DNA of 64,000 nt from positions 434,001-498,000 of the forward strand of contig BSBN01001251.1 of assembly GCA_027924645.1 (NCBI GenBank), given 5' to 3'. Every line of letters starts with the position of its first letter. The stretch's first letter is position 1. The position numbers and the translations under genes are program-made. Shown piece after piece: positions 63,777-64,000 of the stretch. The DNA comes from Cunninghamia lanceolata (taxonomy: Eukaryota > Streptophyta > Pinopsida > Cupressales > Cupressaceae). The notes beneath the pieces are model-generated. The model worked only from the letters and a program-made list of their open reading frames with translations, did no database searches and had not been told where the DNA came from.

Positions 63777-64000
63777 GATGATAAACCAGTGAAACTGAGG
63801 GAGCCTAGAGAAGGAATAGGTAGAGTTGTTTTCTAGAAAACTTCTATCAATACTGTGAGAAATTCAAGAGACTTTGATCACAGTGCAATGAGTATAAAAG
63901 GCAATAAAGAGGACATGATCAAAATTAGAGCAATCATTATGACGATAACTTGAGGTCCTTACATAATCTTTCCATATTAATCAGCTATCTTCCACACGCG
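63777..64000. other. upstream flank of the right-end ORF (nothing recognised)
   Basis: This 224-base stretch continues to the window edge. On the minus strand it precedes the ATG at 63776. No TATA box is convincing and no further coding motif is readable. Confidence 0.4.

Overview
The window is plant nuclear DNA made almost entirely of nested retrotransposons. I recognise no intact host gene, no tRNA or rRNA gene and no CRISPR array. The Ty1/copia and Ty3/gypsy (chromovirus) polyproteins, the tRNA-iMet-type primer sites, the L1-type LINE and the AT-rich base composition all point to a seed plant with a large, repeat-rich genome. A gymnosperm is possible, but the sequence does not prove it.

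Layout, outside to inside. An old L1-type LINE on the minus strand (about 2.1-3.6 kb and 55.0-57.8 kb) was split by element A, a Ty3/gypsy-like element with 472-base LTRs (3587-54968, target duplication TTAAT). Element A was itself split by element B, a chromovirus with 3.1-kb LTRs (9546-45527, duplication CAACA). Element B received three insertions: C, a 4.57-kb element that looks like a solo LTR (11774-23655, duplication CATGG), in its 5' LTR; D, a copia element (27231-33232, duplication AAGAC), in its RT gene; and E, a second chromovirus (34332-40776, duplication TTAAA), in its RNase H/integrase region. C was then hit by copia element 1 (12278-19582). A sister copy, copia element 2 (47408-54703, duplication GATGG), lies in the 3' LTR of A. 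The deepest path is therefore LINE > A > B > C > copia 1. Removing each insert with one target copy restores the host sequence, often in its reading frame. All gypsy elements point right (+); all three copia elements and the LINE point left (-).

The flanks hold a truncated LTR-like piece and a TA microsatellite (1-490), a decayed ORF (685-1860, minus), a 459-base solo LTR with GTGTC duplication (58179-58637), about 3.4 kb of AT-rich DNA with nothing recognisable (58643-62040), and a minus-strand ORF of about 525 codons with several in-frame stops (62202-63776).

The most unusual item is element A. It carries gag and an aspartic protease, but no reverse transcriptase, RNase H or integrase can be seen. 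In their place is a second long ORF (8247-9545, continuing at 45533-47190) with a globular N-terminal half and a charged, coiled-coil C-terminal half. The ORFs at both window ends share its layout and a short motif, so the window may hold three copies of a poorly described plant mobile-element protein family. All elements appear dead. Copia 1 and 2 are unusual in having lost function almost only through nonsense transitions with the frame intact, and they share one amber codon in front of RT.
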